Source of the DNA: Streptomyces sp. NBC_01591
Lineage (GTDB): Bacteria; Actinomycetota; Actinomycetes; Streptomycetales; Streptomycetaceae
NCBI RefSeq assembly: GCF_035918155.1
Contig: NZ_CP109327.1
Coordinates: forward strand, 6,634,001-6,698,000
DNA: 64,000 nucleotides
Reading direction: 5' to 3'
Positions 53,342 to 61,349 of this stretch are shown one piece after another. How positions within the stretch are numbered: position 1 is the stretch's first letter; the number at the start of each line of letters is the position of its first letter. Under the pieces are notes generated by a model, which saw only the letters and a program-made list of their open reading frames with translations, did not search any database and had not been told where the DNA came from. Both the position numbers and the translations under genes were made by a program.

Positions 53342-54742
53342 ATGGACCTCATCGCGACCACCGGGCAGGGCAAGGTCCGAGGCCGTTTCCACAACGGGAT
53401 CGCCACCTTCCTCGGCATCCCCTACGCCGCCCCGCCCTTCGGCGCCCACCGCTTCCGCGCTCCCGCCCCGGTCGAGTCCTGGGAAGGGGTACGAGACGCT
53501 CTGGAGTACGGGCCGACCGCCCCCAAACGCCCCTACCGCCCGCCCCTCGACCGGCTGATACCCGATCCGAGCATCGCCGGGGACGACTGTCTCAACCTCA
53601 ACGTCTGGACCCCATCGGTCGGCGAGGGCCGGCTGCCCGTCATGGTCTGGATCCACGGGGGTTCCCTGCGCAACGGCTCGGCGAACCTGCCGCTCTACGA
53701 CGGGGGCGCCTTCGCGCGCGACGGGGTGGTCCTCGTCTCCGTCAACTACCGGCTCGGCGTCGAGGGGTTCGGGGTCTTCCCCGACGCCCCCGTCAACCGG
53801 GGCCTCCTCGACCAGATCGCAGCCCTGATCTGGGTCCGCGACAACATCTCCGCCTTCGGCGGAGATCCGGCGAACGTCACCGTGTGCGGGGAGTCCGCCG
53901 GCGCGATCAGCGTCGCGGCCCTCATGACCAGCCCCGGCGCGGCCGGGCTGTTCCACCGGGCGATCCTGCAGAGCGGCCCGCCGCACACGATATCGCGCCG
54001 CGAGGGCGCGAAGACCGTACGGTCGATGGCGAAGAGACTGCGGATCCCGGCCACCGCCGAGGCGTTCGCGGCGGTGGACCGAGACCTGCTGCTGGACGCG
54101 CAGGCCGCCGTCGTCGACCGGTCCGACCCCATCGGCGGCGGTCCCGGCTTCCACATCGTGGTCGACGGCGACGTGGTGCCCGCCGCCCCGCCCCTTCCCG
54201 AGGCCGACCTGCTGCTGGGCTGCAACCGGGAGGAGTACCGGCTGTGGTTCGTACCCGGCGGAACCGTGGACCGGATCAGCCGGCTCACCCTGCGGCTGGC
54301 ACTGCTGAAGATCCGTGTCCCGCAACGCGTGGCACGCCTGTACCGAGCCACCCGGCCGCACGCCAAACCGGGTGAGATCCTGGGAGAGATGGCCACCGAC
54401 CTGCTGCTGCGGGGGCCGCTCAACCGCCTCGCCGACTCCCGGCCCGCCCGCACCTTCGTCTACGAATTCTGCTGGCGCTCGCCCGTGATGGGACTCGGCG
54501 CGTGCCATGCGCTGGAACTCGGCTTCGTCTTCGACAACCTGCGCGCCGCCGAGGACCTGACCGGGCCCGGCGCGCCCCAGCCACTGGCCGACGCCATGCA
54601 CCGGGCCTGGGTCGCCTTCGCCACTACCGGACAGCCGGGCTGGTCCGGCTGGAACGCGGACCGGCCCGTCATGGTCTTCGACCACCCCGGCGCCGGCCCG
54701 GTCCTCGCACCCCGGCACGAGGAACTCGGCGCCTGGCTCTGA
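53342..54742 (+). CDS. Type-B carboxylesterase (para-nitrobenzyl esterase family)
   Basis: The protein has 466 residues and no signal peptide. The oxyanion and nucleophile motifs are intact: VWIHGGSLRNGS and CGESAGA with the catalytic serine near 184. The histidine lies in GACHALELGFVF. The acid residue is probably in the CNREEYRLWF region. It hydrolyses carboxylic esters; the natural substrate is unknown. GGAAGGA precedes the ATG at the right distance. Two hydrolases followed by a convergent PucR-type regulator may form a small catabolic module. Confidence 0.87.
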   Translation: MDLIATTGQGKVRGRFHNGIATFLGIPYAAPPFGAHRFRAPAPVESWEGVRDALEYGPTAPKRPYRPPLDRLIPDPSIAGDDCLNLNVWTPSVGEGRLPVMVWIHGGSLRNGSANLPLYDGGAFARDGVVLVSVNYRLGVEGFGVFPDAPVNRGLLDQIAALIWVRDNISAFGGDPANVTVCGESAGAISVAALMTSPGAAGLFHRAILQSGPPHTISRREGAKTVRSMAKRLRIPATAEAFAAVDRDLLLDAQAAVVDRSDPIGGGPGFHIVVDGDVVPAAPPLPEADLLLGCNREEYRLWFVPGGTVDRISRLTLRLALLKIRVPQRVARLYRATRPHAKPGEILGEMATDLLLRGPLNRLADSRPARTFVYEFCWRSPVMGLGACHALELGFVFDNLRAAEDLTGPGAPQPLADAMHRAWVAFATTGQPGWSGWNADRPVMVFDHPGAGPVLAPRHEELGAWL

Positions 54743-54781
54743 CAGATGACAGGCCGAGCGCTCGCCGACGCCGGCCGTGGT

Positions 54782-55966
54782 TCATTGGCTTTCCGCTGCT
54801 CCTGCGGATCCCTGCCATCCGGTGACCCCGCGGTGATCCGAGGGCCCGGCCAGGTCCCTGGCGACGAGCGCCGCCTGGATCAGCCGCGCCTGCGCGGGAA
54901 CCGCGAGGTCGAGGCCCGTCAGCGCGCTCACTCGCTGCAACCGGTAGTCCAGGGTGTTGCGGTGGACGCACAGCTCCAACGCCGTCTGGCGGCGGTTGAG
55001 CCCCCGCTCCACGAACACGCGCAGCGTCTCAAGCAGGTACGGATGCTCCTCCAACGGGTCGAGTTTGGCCGCCAGCCGCACCAGGCCGTCCCCGGGGCGC
55101 GCGAGCTGGTGCTCCAGCAGCACGTCGTCGAGGCGGTAGCACCCGGGCGGGCGTCCCAGGCGCCGGACGAGATCCAGCACGCGGCCGGCCTCCTGCGCCG
55201 CCGAGGAGATGGCCGCCGGTACGGAGGAGCGGGAGGCGGCGGCGCGCACGGGCTGCCCCACGTCCTTCTCCAGCCGGGCCACCAGGCCCGGCACGTCGGA
55301 CCTGCCCGGCAACAAGGCGATCCGAGCGACGTGGTCCATCAGCACAGGGATCCCGGTGAAGGCGTCGAGCGAGGACTGCACCAATCTGCGCGGCGGGTCG
55401 GACTCGAACGCGAAGGCAACCACCTCGTACTCACCCACCACGGCCACCCGCGCCACGCCCGCCAGCTCCTCGTACGGCCGTCCTGCCAGCAGGGCGCCGA
55501 GCAGGGCCCGCCGTACGCGCTTGTCCTCGCTGTGGAGGTCCTCCTGGGCGTTCTGGTGGGCGAGGACGACCGCGGGCAGCGCGGCGTGCAGGCAGGCGAG
55601 CAGCTTGCCGCCCGCCCCGGCCAGCTCACCGGGCTCCGCGACCTCGGTCAGCGTCTGCCACCACACCTCGGCGCCGATCAGGTACGCGGCGATCACCGCC
55701 TCCAGGGGGACGCGCTCCTCGGCCCGGCGCGCCGACCACTCGATGAGCCGGGTCAGATCGCCCGGCCCCATCGGACCCCCGCCGCCGCCGTCGCGCAGTG
55801 CCCTGAGCAACAGCGCGTGCACCGCCGCGATGGACCGCGCCACCTCGCCCTGGAGGGTGGCGCGGGGCAGCGCCCCGTAGAACGGCGCCTCCGCCGCGCA
55901 GCGCGCGACCACGACGGCCGTGAGGTCACCGACCCGGGCGGCCATCCGGGCGTGCAGGTCCGACAT
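54782..55966 (-). CDS. PucR/CdaR-family transcriptional regulator
   Basis: The protein has 394 residues from ATG 55966. The C-terminal PucR helix-turn-helix reads VFVERGLNRRQTALELCVHR followed by NTLDYRLQRV (about 325-355), and an upstream GGDEF-like CdaR domain covers about 160-290. The N terminus is helical. Streptomycetes have many such sugar-diacid or purine-type regulators. It converges with the carboxylesterase gene (40-bp gap) and probably regulates it or the secreted hydrolase. The ribosome site is weak. Confidence 0.83.
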   Translation of the reverse strand: MSDLHARMAARVGDLTAVVVARCAAEAPFYGALPRATLQGEVARSIAAVHALLLRALRDGGGGGPMGPGDLTRLIEWSARRAEERVPLEAVIAAYLIGAEVWWQTLTEVAEPGELAGAGGKLLACLHAALPAVVLAHQNAQEDLHSEDKRVRRALLGALLAGRPYEELAGVARVAVVGEYEVVAFAFESDPPRRLVQSSLDAFTGIPVLMDHVARIALLPGRSDVPGLVARLEKDVGQPVRAAASRSSVPAAISSAAQEAGRVLDLVRRLGRPPGCYRLDDVLLEHQLARPGDGLVRLAAKLDPLEEHPYLLETLRVFVERGLNRRQTALELCVHRNTLDYRLQRVSALTGLDLAVPAQARLIQAALVARDLAGPSDHRGVTGWQGSAGAAESQ

Positions 55967-56120
55967 CGGCGCATCGTCACACCGCCCCGGCCGTGCCGTC
56001 AATCGGAGCCCCGGGTCCGGCGGCGCGGGCAGTGCGTCGGGCGTGTCCCCGAACCGCTCCCGGCCGCCAACTCGTCGACGAAAGAGGCGACGTCACGTGG
56101 CACACCCGTAGCATGCCAAC

Positions 56121-56264
56121 TTGCGTATGACGGGTGTCATCAATCCCCAGGGCCTGGAGTGGCACTACGAGTACGATCCGGCCGGACGTCTCATATCCGA
56201 GTCCGACTTCGATGGTCGCACCGTGACGTACACCTACGACGCGGCCAACCGGATGACCGAAAGC
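56121..56264 (+). pseudogene. Rhs/YD-repeat protein fragment
   Basis: A short open stretch encodes GVINPQGLEWHYEYDPAGR and then DFDGRTVTYTYDAANRMTE, two consecutive YD repeats as found in Rhs and wall-associated toxin proteins of 1500-2500 residues. Nothing of the rest of such a gene is present on either side, so this is a relic of a polymorphic-toxin locus. After the second repeat the frame loses similarity. Confidence 0.75.
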
Positions 56265-57083
56265 CCGCCTCCTGGCGGGGGGATCGCTCTGTGGCGCAAG
56301 GGACTCGCCACGCTCCGTGGTACGTCTCCGCGGAGCCGTCGGTCGGCGGGGACGCTGCCGCGCGTTTGATGCCGAAGGCCAGGCGGTAGGCGTCGGGCAG
56401 GTCGATCGCAGTGTCGGTGCGCCGCGTCATCAGCCCAGCTCGATGAGCTCCCGGAGCAGAGACGCCGGGTTGTCGACCCCCTGGGGGCGCTCCCCTCGTG
56501 CTTCAGCTCTTTCGAGGCGAGTCGTGCAACAGCGGTGTCGGAAGGCATGCCCACGCGTGCCGGTGGGCCCGGGCACCGCGTTCCGGCTCACGCACAACTG
56601 GGTACCGCTGAAATGCTCCAGGCCGGCGACCGTCGAGGTTGGTCGGCTCGGCGAACGGGTCCGTAAGCCGGAGCCGGCCGCCGTGAGTGTGGCCGGAGGC
56701 TGCAGGTCGACGCCGTGGCAGACGGCGTCGCGGACGACGACGGGTGGTGGGTGAGGAGGGCATCTTCGTGGGGGTGTTTTCCACCGGACGCAGCCCCCAT
56801 GTCCCGTACCTGCGGCGAGCCACTGTGTCACGAGGCCACATCTGTACGCACCGACGGTTACCCGTGCCGACTGCTCGACGACCCCGCAGTGCGGGCACGC
56901 TTCGACGGTGGCCGGCACCCGGGGGCGAGCACCGACCGGTGATTCCGCACAATCCCACGTCCTTGCTTCTGGCAGTGTGCGGGGCTGCCGTCGACACGCG
57001 TTGAGCAGGGCCGACCGGTCTCGGCCGTGACGCTCGTTTGACGCTCCGGGCATGTGCAGGCCGCTCCTCGGGAGCGGTCACGC
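56265..57083. other. Decayed sequence without a supported gene
   Basis: Several weak frames exist. On the minus strand one frame ends LLRELIELG and its stop overlaps an ATG at 56430 of another beginning MTRRTDTAIDLPDAY, a pattern of coupled genes, but neither has a recognisable domain and both become low-quality upstream. A CPHCG pair in the minus frame near 56900 hints at a lost zinc ribbon. I treat it as gene debris. Two 9-mers, TGACGCTCG and TGACGCTCC, sit at 57028 and 57039. Confidence 0.45.
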
Positions 57084-57106
57084 CGCGTCTGACCTGCAGG
57101 TTCTCT
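57084..57106 (+). repeat. Post-stop attachment remnant, copy D
   Basis: GCGTCTGACCTGC followed by AGGTTCTCTG matches the stop-codon end of the methyltransferase gene and its flank (GCGTCTGACCTGC, TATTTCCTCTG at 51492). Sequence before it is not related to the gene, so only the distal half of the site was kept. Confidence 0.5.
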
Positions 57107-57125
57107 GAATGTCGATCCCCGTGAC

Positions 57126-57209
57126 GTATTTCCGATGACGCATCATGTGGAGTGCGTGGCGATTCTGGAGCCTGCGGAAAAGGGCCGCTGACCTGCGGTT
57201 TCGACTGAT
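57126..57209 (+). repeat. 3' end of the methyltransferase gene, copy B (second att-like copy)
   Basis: TTTCCGATGAC, a 25-bp block identical to 51455-51479, GCGGAAAAGGGC and CTGACCTGCGGTTTC follow in the same order as in the gene end 5.7 kb upstream. Overall identity over about 75 bp is high. This is what remains of the original gene end after an element inserted and supplied a new one. Confidence 0.75.
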
Positions 57210-57419
57210 GTGCATTATGGGCGTTACGTGCGATATCTCGACGCGTGTGACGCACGGTTGACGCACGACCGGCGCGGATTCTGATGGGGTGTCACGGGGG
57301 CTCCCCTTCCGGGGGAGAGAATTGATCCGTGTGGGGGAGGGGCTCCTAGAAGGGGTGGATGGCTACCGCCCACCACGCCTGAATCCGCTTCAGCGGCCTG
57401 GGCCCCGCTGCCGGCCTCT

Positions 57420-57459
57420 CCAGGCAACACCGATCACTCAACTGATCGGTGTTGCCTGG
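57420..57459. terminator. Perfect 17-bp hairpin downstream of the leftward gene cluster
   Basis: CCAGGCAACACCGATCA and TGATCGGTGTTGCCTGG flank a 6-base loop. It lies 66 bp after the stop of the leftward gene at 57526 and would end that unit. There is no U-tract on either side. No gene was supported between 57210 and 57525. Confidence 0.7.
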
Positions 57460-57525
57460 GAAGGCAGGTCCATAGACGCCATGGGCAGGGCAGAGTGACT
57501 TGCCGTCCGCCTGATGCGGTGCCTA

Positions 57526-58878
57526 TCAGTTGACTCGACGATTTCCGGGAGCGACTTCGCTTCGGTGCATTCCGACGACGACGGATCCCGGCCCCCCGGG
57601 GGACAGGCTCTCGCGTATCAGGTCGATGATGTAGTCCCAGCTGGTATCGCGCGTGCCGATCCACCCGTCCCTGAGCAAGGTGGTGAAGGTGGTGTTGTTC
57701 AGATACCGGGGAACCGAGTCTTCGATGATGCGTTTCCCGCCGGACGGCCCATCGGACTCGGGGCGTTGAAGCAGCTCCCGGAAATGCTGTCGTGCGAGAT
57801 ACATGCCGGGTATGAGCGCGGCCGAGTTCATCATGAAGGGAACTGTTCGGCACAGCTTGACCATGCTCGGCGTGGTGACCAGGCGCGGGTCCCCCAGCGG
57901 CCTGGAGCTCTGTTGGCTCGTCCGAGCCAGTTCGTCCTCAGCCCTGCACTGGTCGTCCACGGCCTTCATCCGGTCCAGCTCCCGCTCACCAGTGCCGTCG
58001 TGCCAGTAGACCCAGCTGCGTCCGCTCTGGCGCATGCGCTTGTACTGGACCGTCGCCACGCTGCGCGCGTGTTCGTTGACGTAGATCATGTCGACGCCCA
58101 TGACAGTCTCGGCATGTGTGCGGTTGGCGTTGTACACGAACAGCCGATGGGGGGAGTCAGAGTTCCGGCGGTAGATCCGCCAGCCGACCTGCACGGCGTC
58201 CTCACTCGCCATGCCGGGGAAGCGCATGTAGTCATGGACGATCTGCTGGTCCTCGATCTGCCGGAGGGCGGGCAGCCCTTCGAGGAAGGGTACGTATCGT
58301 GAACGGGGATCGTTCTCGCCGAGCGGCGGCTGCCATGCTTCGAGTGGATCGCGATCGGCGCCGAAAGCCTCAAGCAGGGTGCCTACAGCGTCCTTCTCGA
58401 GGCTCAGCCGTTCTCCCACCTCCCCAGTCGGAGGATTGGCTCCCAGGCTGTTCTCCAGGCCGTCGAGTGTCTCGTTCAGTTCCGGCCGCTGACGCCGGAC
58501 GGCGTCGAGCAACTTGTCGCCGGCTGCAGGAGACAAGCGGCCGTCGTCGCGGAGATAGCGACGGCTGGCACCCATGGCGCCCTCGAGATCAACGAGCGGC
58601 AAGGGCAACTGGAGTGTGGTGAAGTCGCGTGTGATCAAGGCCCGTTCGTACGTACCCGACCGTCTGCCGGGGAAGACGCTGCCCACCCCGATGATCCTGC
58701 GCCGCTCGTAGTGGGTATGACGGTCCGTGAAGAAGGCAAGGCACCATACGCGCGGCTTTCTCCAGTCTTTGTGGGGGTATGCGAAGGTTCGCTCGCCACG
58801 GTGCAGCCACGCTGGAGGGTTTTCGGGGAGTCGTTCCACCATCAGCGCAGTGCTGTGCACCAGTGCGACAGCGACCAT
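57526..58878 (-). CDS. Unknown protein with possible PD-(D/E)xK-type nuclease core
   Basis: I do not recognise a family for this 450-residue protein. The centre contains MGVDMIYV and, 15 residues later, TVQYKRM: D263 and Q278-x-K280 on predicted strands, the D...QxK arrangement seen in Mrr-like and related nucleases. The first 100 residues are beta-rich (VWCLAFFTDRHTHYERRRII, VGSVFPGRRSG); the last 180 are mostly helical. AGGAGAG lies seven bases before the ATG. Base composition is less GC-rich than in the core genes. It follows a RelE-UvrD helicase and a DUF1998 protein on the same strand after a 209-bp gap, so it may belong to the same defence-like locus. Confidence 0.6.
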   Translation of the reverse strand: MVAVALVHSTALMVERLPENPPAWLHRGERTFAYPHKDWRKPRVWCLAFFTDRHTHYERRRIIGVGSVFPGRRSGTYERALITRDFTTLQLPLPLVDLEGAMGASRRYLRDDGRLSPAAGDKLLDAVRRQRPELNETLDGLENSLGANPPTGEVGERLSLEKDAVGTLLEAFGADRDPLEAWQPPLGENDPRSRYVPFLEGLPALRQIEDQQIVHDYMRFPGMASEDAVQVGWRIYRRNSDSPHRLFVYNANRTHAETVMGVDMIYVNEHARSVATVQYKRMRQSGRSWVYWHDGTGERELDRMKAVDDQCRAEDELARTSQQSSRPLGDPRLVTTPSMVKLCRTVPFMMNSAALIPGMYLARQHFRELLQRPESDGPSGGKRIIEDSVPRYLNNTTFTTLLRDGWIGTRDTSWDYIIDLIRESLSPGGPGSVVVGMHRSEVAPGNRRVN

Positions 58879-59087
58879 TTATGCTCTCCTGGATCTTGCG
58901 GGACTTGAGGATCATATTGTTGGGCAGGTCCCGCCTTTAGGGTGAAGCAGCCGGCAATCAGCCGTGCGAATGGCGATGATTCATCGTGAATTTGGCGACC
59001 GAGCCAGCACTCGTATGACCAAGACGACCAGGCGGCTGAGCCGTCCTGAGACCCTCCTGCCCCAGGGCGATCCTCCTGCCCGGGTGT

Positions 59088-61349
59088 TCATGAAGCGGGC
59101 AAGCGCATGAGCGGTTCGAGGAACGGGCTCGGACGGCCGTGCCAGAAGATGGCGAGGCTGTCCCGGGACCGGGTGGCCGCGACGAAGAGCAGAGAGCGGG
59201 CCCGCTGGAGCTCGCGCCGGTAGCGGACGGCATCGGCGTTCCGTAGGCGGGTGACCGCCTCTCGGGGCACGAGTCCGTCCCGAACCCCCGCGATGACCAT
59301 GCGCTGGTACTCGAGTCCCTTGAAGCGGAACATCGTGCCGATGTGGACGCCTTCGTCTCCACGGGGACCCTCGGGGCCGATCTCGACGGCCTTGATCCCT
59401 TTGTGGGCGAGCAGGGTGTAAGCCAGCTCGCTCGCCATGGCGTTGGTCGGAACGCAGACGGCGATCTGCCCGGGCGGTGTCGGCAGGGCGATCCAGTCGG
59501 CTAGGAGCGCGGCGATCGACTCCTGCTCGGACTCCCAGTCGTCGCAACCGTGCAACTGCGGAAGGCTTCCGGTCAGGACGGACCTGTACCCGGCCAGGTC
59601 CTCGCTGCTGCCGTCCAGGTCGTCGAAGCTCTCGCCGCTGAGCACACCGAGTGCGGAGCCGAGGATCTGCCGGGTCGTTCGGTAGCTCAATGTCAGTTTG
59701 GCCGAGCGTCCGCGGATGTGGACCCCGAGGCTTCCCAGCGTGACCTGGTTGCCGTAGATGCGCTGGTGTGTGTCGCCCACGAGGAAGATGTCGTTGGCGG
59801 CACGCGGTGCCATCGCCCGAAGCAGCTTCCAGTGCGCGGCCCGCAGGTCCTGTGCCTCGTCGACGACGATGTGCTGGAAGCGGTGCCGCAGCCAGCCCGC
59901 GGAGCCGGCCTGAAGATGGATGTTGTCAAGACCGCCCGCCTCCTCCCGCTGACGCTCGACGTTCTGGATCCGCCGCTCGCGGTCCATCTCCAGCCGGGCC
60001 GCGCGCTCGGCGACCTGTTCCCAGGTCTGCCGTCCGAGGCGGTCGAGTCGCTGGGTGAACCGCTCCGCGAGCTGCCAGATCTCGGCGCGCTCGGCTCGTG
60101 CGATGTTCTTGCCCCGGCCGGCTCGCCGCGCACGGAAGTATTCGGTCCGGGAGACGACGGCCTGGCCCAGGATGACTTGCGACCACTCGTCGTGCAGGAA
60201 CTGGGCGTCCCACCCGGTTTCGCCCAGCTCGTCGAGCATGGCCCGCCACTCACGGAGAGCCTGGCTCTCGTCGAGCGTCTGCTTGGCGCTTCCGGGCTCG
60301 GCCTCGCGTACGACGCGCAGCGCGAGCTGGTCGACGTGGCTGATCTCCACGCGCGCCAACAGCTCCTCGCCGCCCAGTTGGAGCAGCCGGGACCTGAGGT
60401 CGGCGGCAAGGTTCTTGTTGTACGTGGTGAGGAGGACGGGCTTGTTACGGCCGGGAGGCAGCCGGTCCACCAGGTGCTTGACCCGGTGCAGGGCCACGAT
60501 GGTCTTGCCGGTGCCAGGTCCACCCCCTACCCGGGCGGGACCCGAGTACTCGCGTTCGACGAGCCGGGATTGGGTCGGGTGGAGGAATACCTTCCACCGA
60601 CCGAAGTCGCCGCCCTCCAGGGCTTCGCGCAGCGCCTCGTCCGTCGTCGTGACCATGGTGGCCGGCCGCTCGGCGGCGGCCCGGAAGTCGTCGGTGTCGA
60701 TGGGGTCCGGTACGGAGACGGGACTGGTGATCTGCTCCAGCACCGCGTCGTACGACGCACCGTCGTGGAGTGCGAGCAGGACTTCCGAGGTGAGCTGAGG
60801 GGCGTACTCCGCCAGACCGAGGAGCTGATCCTCGGTGGTCAGGGTCCGGACGACCGGTACGAGCGGTCCCGCGACGCCGAGGTCGGTGAGCTGCTCGTCG
60901 GAGAACGCGGCGAACAGCGGGACAGGGGCGGGCGCGGGTGCCGGGGCAGGCTCGGTGGGGGCGGTGGCGGGCCCCGGAGTCGCCGCTCGGCGAAGGACGC
61001 TCTCCTCGACGATCTGGAGGTCGACGTACTCGATGCCGCCGGTGATCCGGTTGATGCCGTACGAGAGCCGGTCGAGCTTCTCGTACGCCTCCTTGCGGTG
61101 CTTGACGGAGACGATGAGCCAGTCGGTGTCCGCCAGACGCAGCAGCAGGACCCTGTACTCGTCGTTGATGCGGGCCGACCAGAGCCGGTCGTGGCCTTCC
61201 AGCTGCTTCAGCCGAAGGCCCCGGAGCTGAGGGTTCTCCTTGAACTTGTGCTGGAAGTCGTAGATCGCGCCCTTGACCGCACGCGGCAGCCTCAGGATCT
61301 CCTTGTCCGCCTTGTCGAGCAGACGCAGGGTCACGCCCGTGGTCGTCAT
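59088..61349 (-). CDS. UvrD/Rep-family superfamily-1 helicase with N-terminal RelE-like domain
   Basis: The protein has 753 residues. Residues 7-95 resemble the RelE/ParE toxin fold (LDKADKEILRLPRAVKGAIY, LKQLEGHDRLWSARI, YRVLLLRL, IVSVKHRKEAY). A Pro/Ala linker (123-145) leads to the helicase: Walker A GGPGTGKT (275-282), Walker B VVDEAQD (495-501), motif III GDTHQRIY, motif IV SYRTTRQI, motif V GTMFRFKGLEYQ and motif VI FVAATRSRDSL. All ATPase motifs are intact, so it should translocate on single-stranded DNA; whether the RelE-like part cleaves RNA or just binds is open. It overlaps the upstream DUF1998 gene by ATGA, so both are cotranslated. Confidence 0.88.
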   Translation of the reverse strand: MTTTGVTLRLLDKADKEILRLPRAVKGAIYDFQHKFKENPQLRGLRLKQLEGHDRLWSARINDEYRVLLLRLADTDWLIVSVKHRKEAYEKLDRLSYGINRITGGIEYVDLQIVEESVLRRAATPGPATAPTEPAPAPAPAPVPLFAAFSDEQLTDLGVAGPLVPVVRTLTTEDQLLGLAEYAPQLTSEVLLALHDGASYDAVLEQITSPVSVPDPIDTDDFRAAAERPATMVTTTDEALREALEGGDFGRWKVFLHPTQSRLVEREYSGPARVGGGPGTGKTIVALHRVKHLVDRLPPGRNKPVLLTTYNKNLAADLRSRLLQLGGEELLARVEISHVDQLALRVVREAEPGSAKQTLDESQALREWRAMLDELGETGWDAQFLHDEWSQVILGQAVVSRTEYFRARRAGRGKNIARAERAEIWQLAERFTQRLDRLGRQTWEQVAERAARLEMDRERRIQNVERQREEAGGLDNIHLQAGSAGWLRHRFQHIVVDEAQDLRAAHWKLLRAMAPRAANDIFLVGDTHQRIYGNQVTLGSLGVHIRGRSAKLTLSYRTTRQILGSALGVLSGESFDDLDGSSEDLAGYRSVLTGSLPQLHGCDDWESEQESIAALLADWIALPTPPGQIAVCVPTNAMASELAYTLLAHKGIKAVEIGPEGPRGDEGVHIGTMFRFKGLEYQRMVIAGVRDGLVPREAVTRLRNADAVRYRRELQRARSLLFVAATRSRDSLAIFWHGRPSPFLEPLMRLPAS

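Noticed and set aside
56430..57053. 207-codon minus-strand frame and its coupled downstream partner
   Set aside because: The TGATG overlap at 56430 is suggestive, but no domain is recognisable and the upstream part is low quality; described only as decayed sequence.
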